From assembly GCA_026397195.1 (NCBI GenBank), contig JAPLVI010000072.1, forward strand, positions 1 to 7,867: a stretch of 7,867 bases of DNA. Reading direction: 5' to 3'. Under the pieces are notes generated by a model that was not told the origin of the DNA, made no database searches, and saw only the letters and a program-made list of their open reading frames with translations. Positions within the stretch are counted from its first letter, which is position 1. The number at the start of each line of letters is the position of its first letter. The DNA comes from Candidatus Berkelbacteria bacterium (GTDB taxonomy: Bacteria > Patescibacteriota > UBA1384 > JAHJRZ01). Shown one piece after another: positions 4,835-7,867 of this stretch. A program made the position numbers and the translations under genes.

Positions 4835-5371
4835 ATGGTAAGTTACGATTACTCTATGCGTCCACTTTGCACCAAATGGAGGGATAGACCTTTGGCCCAC
4901 GGGACCATCGAGGAGTACGATGCCGATAGCGGCCGTGGTCGTATAAAGCCCACAGTTGAGGCGGATCAAGTCAGTTTCCGTCTTAGCGTGGTGCATCCGA
5001 AGAACCTTAGGAGCTCCCTAGTTCCAGGAAGGAGGGTCCAGTTCGCGCGTCGGCAATCGAGGCCAGAGGAGGCTGCCTGGGTGATGCTTCGTCAGAGGAA
5101 AGCTAACCGAATGCAAGCAAGCACAGCCCCCACGGGTCGCGTCAAGGGCGTGATCGAAGTGATTGACGACGAACGGGAAGTTGGCTGCTTCTTTCTGGCT
5201 GACAGCCGATGTGTGGAGGTCTCGAGCCTCGATGTCCAGCAGCGGGGAGCCCGCCGTTCTGGGATGCTCTGCATCGGCACAGAAGTGAGCTGTAAGGTGA
5301 TCCACAAAGACCAGCGGCTAGTAGCTGAAGACGTATGGTACGTCGCTTCCCCAGCGCGACGAGAAGCGTAA
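4835..5371 (+). CDS. GC-rich gene for a protein with two cold-shock-like OB domains
   Basis: 178 residues. Residues about 22-86 resemble a cold-shock domain: GTIEEYDADSGRGRIKP covers an RNP1-like strand, QVSFRLSVV the RNP2 position, and LVPGRRVQFARR...AWVMLR the closing strands. Residues about 102-172 repeat the pattern (GVIEVIDDEREVGCFFL, VEVSSLDV, GTEVSCKVIHKDQRLVAEDVW). The canonical aromatic residues of KGFGFI and VFVH are largely missing, so nucleic-acid binding may be altered. The gene is about 55% GC in samples I counted, clearly richer than its neighbours, and Arg-rich with mixed CGT/CGG/AGG codons. This suggests transfer or a different history. No Shine-Dalgarno sequence precedes the ATG at 4835; an in-frame ATG at 4856 is an alternative. 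It is convergent with uvrB, with its own hairpin terminator. The domain assignment is by pattern only. Confidence 0.68.
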   Translation: MVSYDYSMRPLCTKWRDRPLAHGTIEEYDADSGRGRIKPTVEADQVSFRLSVVHPKNLRSSLVPGRRVQFARRQSRPEEAAWVMLRQRKANRMQASTAPTGRVKGVIEVIDDEREVGCFFLADSRCVEVSSLDVQQRGARRSGMLCIGTEVSCKVIHKDQRLVAEDVWYVASPARREA

Positions 5372-5384
5372 TCGTCGCTAGCCA

Positions 5385-5440
5385 TTGACCTCGGGTCAAA
5401 CCATTGTGAATTGTAGAGCGGTGGCGGTTTGACCCTATTT
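5385..5440 (+). terminator. Hairpin terminator candidate with two competing stems
   Basis: A perfect 10-base inverted repeat, GGGTCAAACC (5393-5402) and GGTTTGACCC (5426-5435), is followed by TATTTTATTT, as expected of a terminator for the cold-shock-like gene. Its 23-base loop is long for a terminator. A second stem, TTGACC-TCG-GGTCAA (5385-5399), uses the same GGTCAA strand, so the two folds exclude each other. On the minus strand no T-run follows, so it is less likely to serve uvrB. Confidence 0.6.
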
Positions 5441-7413
5441 TATTTCTTAAGCTCTTTGATTTGGTCTCGCAAAATTGCTGCTTTTTCAAATTCAAGATTT
5501 CTGGCGGAGAGCTCCATTCGTTCTTCGAACTCTTCAATTAGGCGTTTTTTCTCATCAGCTGGAATTGATTTTAAGATTCTTTTCTTTTCTAAGGCCTCAA
5601 AAGTTTCAACATGAGAGCCGGTAAATTGGAAACGCTGGTCTTTAATTTTTTTAATAATCGATTTGGGGGTGATATTGTGACGAAGATTGTAATTAAGCTG
5701 GATTTTTCGGCGGCGGTTGGTCTCAGAAATAGCCCGTTTCATTGAACCGGTGATGTTGTCAGCATAAAGAATAGCTTTGCCATCAACATTTCGTGCTGCC
5801 CTACCCATGGTTTGAATTAATGCCCATTCCGAGCGCAAGAAGCCTTCTTTGTCCGCGTCTAAAATAGCGACGAGTGAAACTTCGGGCAAATCCAAACCCT
5901 CTCGTAAAAGATTTATTCCCACCAAGACATCATATTTGCCTTCTCTTAGGTCTTTTAGGATATCAAGCCGTTCTAAAGTTTTAATATCAGAGTGGAGATA
6001 GGCAACTTTAACACCCTTATTTTTGAGAAATTCGGTTATTTCTTCAGCCAAACGCTTAGTCAGCGTGGTAACGAGCACTCTTTGTCCGTTTTTGATTGTT
6101 TTTTCAATCTCTGGGATTAGATTGTTGATTTGATTTTCCGCTGGTCTTACTTCAATTTTCGGGTCAACAAGACCGGTGGGACGAACAATTAATTCGACAA
6201 TTTTACCTCGGCTTTTCTTTATCTCGTACTCTGCGGGAGTGGCGGAGACATAAATAGTTGAGGGCATTTGCCTCTCAAATTCATCAAAGCGAAGCGGCCG
6301 GTTATCGCGGGCGGTCGGAAGCCGGAAGCCAAACTCAACCAAAGTATCTTTACGCGAACGGTCGCCATTATACATTCCGCCGATTTGAGGAACAGTCATA
6401 TGGGATTCATCAATAATCAATAGATAATCTTCAGGAAAGTAGGAGAGCAAGGTTGATGGCGGCTCACCCGGTCTGCGGTCATCAAAATAGAGCGAATAAT
6501 TTTCAATGCCATTGCAGTAGCCGGTCTCTTCGATCATTTCAAGATCATATTTGGTCCGTTGTTTTAGCCGTTGCGCTTCCAAAAGTTTATTTTGCTTTTT
6601 GAATTTTTTGAGTTGAATTTCTAGGTCTTTTTTAATTTCCTTTTTTATCTTTTGCCAGTCATTAGGTGAAGTAACAAAATGAGTTGCAGGGTATAGCTCA
6701 AGTTCCGGAATTTCTCCTTTTATCACGCCGGTTATAGGATCAATTTCGACAATTTTTTCAATCACATCACCAAAAAGAACAATCCTAAGAGCAGAATAGC
6801 CGTAAGAAGGGAAGATATCTAGGTTTTCGCCTCTAACTCTGAATCGTCCTCGGGCTAAATCAAAATCGTTGCGCACATAGCGGATTTCAACCAGTCTCTC
6901 GAGGATTTCTTTTTGGCTGACATGTTGTTTTTTCTCTAAATGGAGATGGCTTTTTTCGTATTGGGTTGGGTCACCCAGGCCATAAATGCAGGAGACTGAA
7001 GCAACAATAATCGTATCTGGCCGAGTTAAAAGTGAGTAGGTGGCAGCATTTCTTAGGCGGTCAATTTCTTCATTGATTGAAGCGTCTTTTTCAATGTAAG
7101 TATCAGTTGTCGGCAGATAGGCTTCTGGCTGGTAGTAATCATAATAAGAAACAAAATAGTTGACTGCATTAGCGGGAAAAAATTCTCTCATTTCGGAAGC
7201 GAGTTGGGCCGCTAGGGTTTTATTGTGCGAAATAATGAGGGTAGGTTTTTGCACATTTTTGATGATATTGGCCGCAACATATGTTTTACCCGAACCAGTC
7301 ACACCCAAAAGAACCTGATTTTTATCGCCATTTTTCAGGTTTTGCGTTAATTCATTGATCGCCTTGGGCTGATCTCCGGTCGGTTTGTAGGGTGAATGAA
7401 GCTTAAATTTCAT
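5440..7413 (-). CDS. uvrB: Excinuclease ABC subunit B (UvrB)
   Basis: DNA-damage recognition helicase of nucleotide excision repair. It is loaded by UvrA and then recruits UvrC for incision; neither partner gene is in this window. With the ATG at 7413 it has 657 residues, the usual family length, and begins MKFKLHSPYKPTGDQPKAI. Walker A GVTGSGKT is at residues 37-44. The damage-binding beta-hairpin region follows at about 90-120 (YYDYYQPEAYLP, IEKDASINEEIDRLRN). The Walker B-type IIDESHMTVPQ comes next, then helicase motifs FVSATPAEYE-like, LLREGLDLPEVSLVAILDADKEGFLRS and QTMGRAARN. The final ~35 residues are the UVR coiled-coil that contacts UvrC (LIEEFEERMELSARNLEFEKAA). The frame stays open for 53 codons upstream to 7572, but those codons read backwards through the palindromic element and are not UvrB. 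No Shine-Dalgarno sequence is visible before 7413. Confidence 0.97.
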   Translation of the reverse strand: MKFKLHSPYKPTGDQPKAINELTQNLKNGDKNQVLLGVTGSGKTYVAANIIKNVQKPTLIISHNKTLAAQLASEMREFFPANAVNYFVSYYDYYQPEAYLPTTDTYIEKDASINEEIDRLRNAATYSLLTRPDTIIVASVSCIYGLGDPTQYEKSHLHLEKKQHVSQKEILERLVEIRYVRNDFDLARGRFRVRGENLDIFPSYGYSALRIVLFGDVIEKIVEIDPITGVIKGEIPELELYPATHFVTSPNDWQKIKKEIKKDLEIQLKKFKKQNKLLEAQRLKQRTKYDLEMIEETGYCNGIENYSLYFDDRRPGEPPSTLLSYFPEDYLLIIDESHMTVPQIGGMYNGDRSRKDTLVEFGFRLPTARDNRPLRFDEFERQMPSTIYVSATPAEYEIKKSRGKIVELIVRPTGLVDPKIEVRPAENQINNLIPEIEKTIKNGQRVLVTTLTKRLAEEITEFLKNKGVKVAYLHSDIKTLERLDILKDLREGKYDVLVGINLLREGLDLPEVSLVAILDADKEGFLRSEWALIQTMGRAARNVDGKAILYADNITGSMKRAISETNRRRKIQLNYNLRHNITPKSIIKKIKDQRFQFTGSHVETFEALEKKRILKSIPADEKKRLIEEFEERMELSARNLEFEKAAILRDQIKELKK

Positions 7414-7437
7414 AATAAATCTAAATTTAATCGTTTC

Positions 7438-7627
7438 ATGAATCCGACCCCGAAGCAAGCTTCGGGGTATCAGGGCGGGTTCGTTGGCAAAGTTGCAGCT
7501 TCCGTCAGACCTGTCTCGGCCATGGTCTTGGACGGACCTCGGCTCGGGGTCTGCCGAGACGGGCCGCTGCATTTACTTACCTTCATCCTCGAAAGCTTCG
7601 AGGTATTCAGACTAATATCCAATAAAA
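7438..7627 (+). repeat. Dispersed palindromic element, copy B, upstream of uvrB
   Basis: 190 bases with the same ordered blocks as the miaB copy. Outer stem GAATCCG (7440-7446) with CGGGTTC (7476-7482), one G-T wobble. Hairpin CCCCGAAG-CAAG-CTTCGGGG (7448-7467). The strand CGTTGGCAAAGT follows (7482-7493). GCAGC (7495-7499) pairs with GCTGC (7566-7570) but now encloses a 66-base nested fold. Hairpin CCTCGAA-AGC-TTCGAGG (7587-7603) and the 3' edge CCAATAAAA (7619-7627) complete it. The nested part has its own stem CCTGTCTCGGC/GCCGAGACGGG with GACCTCG/CGGGGTC inside. Relative to copy A the stems differ by paired changes. It lies antisense to uvrB transcription, inside its likely leader. Confidence 0.86.
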
Positions 7628-7642
7628 TTCAAAGACGGTCAA
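7614..7642 (-). promoter_or_regulatory. Possible uvrB promoter upstream of the palindromic element
   Basis: On the minus strand: TTGACC (7642-7637, 5/6), a 17-base spacer and GATATT (7619-7614, 4/6). If used, the uvrB leader would be about 190 nt and contain the whole palindromic element, whose 3' edge overlaps the -10. The -10 is weak, and a promoter nearer the ATG at 7413 is not excluded. Confidence 0.4.
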
Positions 7643-7670
7643 GTACAGATAGAATTATTACTACTGGCGT

Positions 7671-7698
7671 AAAACCGCCAGCTGAAGCTGGCGGATAA
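7671..7698 (-). terminator. Hairpin, probable terminator for the leftward upstream gene
   Basis: CCGCCAGC (7675-7682) and GCTGGCGG (7687-7694) form a perfect 8-base stem with a TTCA loop on the minus strand, followed there by TTTTA. It lies between the trmD-like stop codon (7793) and uvrB, so it may separate the two transcripts. The following T-run is short. Confidence 0.55.
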
Positions 7699-7792
7699 AA
7701 GCCAGCCCATAGCGAACGAAGTGAGCGGAGGAATATCGAACTCGCCGAGGCGTCAGGCTTAAGGATTCTCCCCGACTCCTGTCGGGGGTAGT
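7696..7792. repeat. Hairpin-rich intergenic stretch after the trmD-like gene
   Basis: GC-rich, non-coding stretch with CCCCGAC-TCCT-GTCGGGG (7770-7787), a small CGCC-GA-GGCG dyad near 7743-7752, and AGCGAACGAAGTGAGCG (7711-7727). The last resembles dispersed intergenic repeats seen in many bacterial genomes. No second copy occurs in this window, so calling it a repeat family member is inference. Confidence 0.4.
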
Positions 7793-7867
7793 TCATTTTA
7801 AGAGGTCAGGTCGTCTTGTTTTTGTTCGTTTTTGTGCTTCTTTCCCCCGCCACTCGGCGATTTTCTT
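7793..7867 (-). CDS. trmD: C-terminal end of a TrmD-like tRNA (guanine-N1) methyltransferase (partial)
   Basis: Reading the minus strand from the right edge gives 24 codons and a TGA (7795-7793). The sequence contains IAEWRGKEAQKRTKTRRPDLL. The pattern I-x-x-W-R-x-x-x-x-x-x-R-T-x-x-R-R-P-D-L-L is the characteristic last helix and tail of TrmD, which methylates G37 of tRNAs. The rest of the gene lies beyond the window. The stretch is too short to prove identity, but the RRPDLL ending at the stop codon is a strong family signature. It points the same way as uvrB and is separated from it by 379 bases of hairpins and the palindromic element. Confidence 0.7.
   Translation of the reverse strand, partial: KKIAEWRGKEAQKRTKTRRPDLLK

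Noticed and set aside
5018..5537. Three minus-strand reading frames under the cold-shock-like gene
   Set aside because: They are stop-free because the region is GC-rich; products show no domain pattern, whereas the plus-strand frame has two OB-like repeats.
5429..5614. Plus-strand reading frame MTLFYFLSS... opposite the uvrB 3' end
   Set aside because: It is antisense to the conserved UVR domain of uvrB and has no independent support.
7396..7698. Plus-strand 100-residue reading frame across copy B
   Set aside because: It begins inside uvrB antisense sequence and consists of the palindromic element; no known protein pattern and no start signals.

Overview
The window looks like a fragment of a small, AT-leaning bacterial genome, most probably from the Candidate Phyla Radiation (Patescibacteria). 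This assignment is inference. It rests on the Lys/Ile/Asn-rich proteins, compact single-gene transcription units with strong sigma70-type promoters, several starts without a Shine-Dalgarno sequence, a bL25 protein with a long acidic Ala/Pro/Glu tail, a MiaB enzyme without its usual C-terminal domain, and a small zinc-ribbon protein of a type I associate with those genomes.

Layout from left to right. The 3' end of thrS (threonyl-tRNA synthetase) enters on the plus strand. A 290-base gap follows, holding a consensus promoter and a strongly folded 5' leader flanked by a duplicated TTCTAGAA-containing sequence. This leads into a membrane-anchored glucosaminidase-like protein with two transthyretin-like beta domains. 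After a clear terminator comes miaB (tRNA methylthiotransferase), whose terminator overlaps its own stop codon and also serves the convergent gene. On the minus strand lie rplY/ctc (bL25, probably leaderless) and a 125-residue zinc-ribbon protein, each with its own consensus promoter and separated by a UUCG-loop terminator. A GC-rich plus-strand gene follows, encoding two cold-shock-like OB folds and compositionally unlike its surroundings. The right third is uvrB on the minus strand, then a hairpin-rich intergenic region, then the last 24 codons of a gene that reads like trmD.

The most interesting signal is a dispersed palindromic element. One 129-base copy (2766-2894) lies in frame inside miaB and adds about 43 residues to a loop of the radical SAM domain. 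A second, longer copy (7438-7627) lies just upstream of uvrB, where it creates a spurious N-terminal extension of the UvrB reading frame. The two copies share near-identical single-stranded segments. Their stems differ by compensatory changes, so the fold appears to be conserved as well as the sequence. The first 11 bases of the window match the 3' end of the miaB copy in the same reading frame, hinting at a third copy inside thrS. The arrangement resembles the Rickettsia palindromic elements that insert into protein genes.

Most genes here serve translation (thrS, miaB, rplY, trmD) or DNA repair (uvrB). The cell-surface protein and the cold-shock-like protein are the accessory members.
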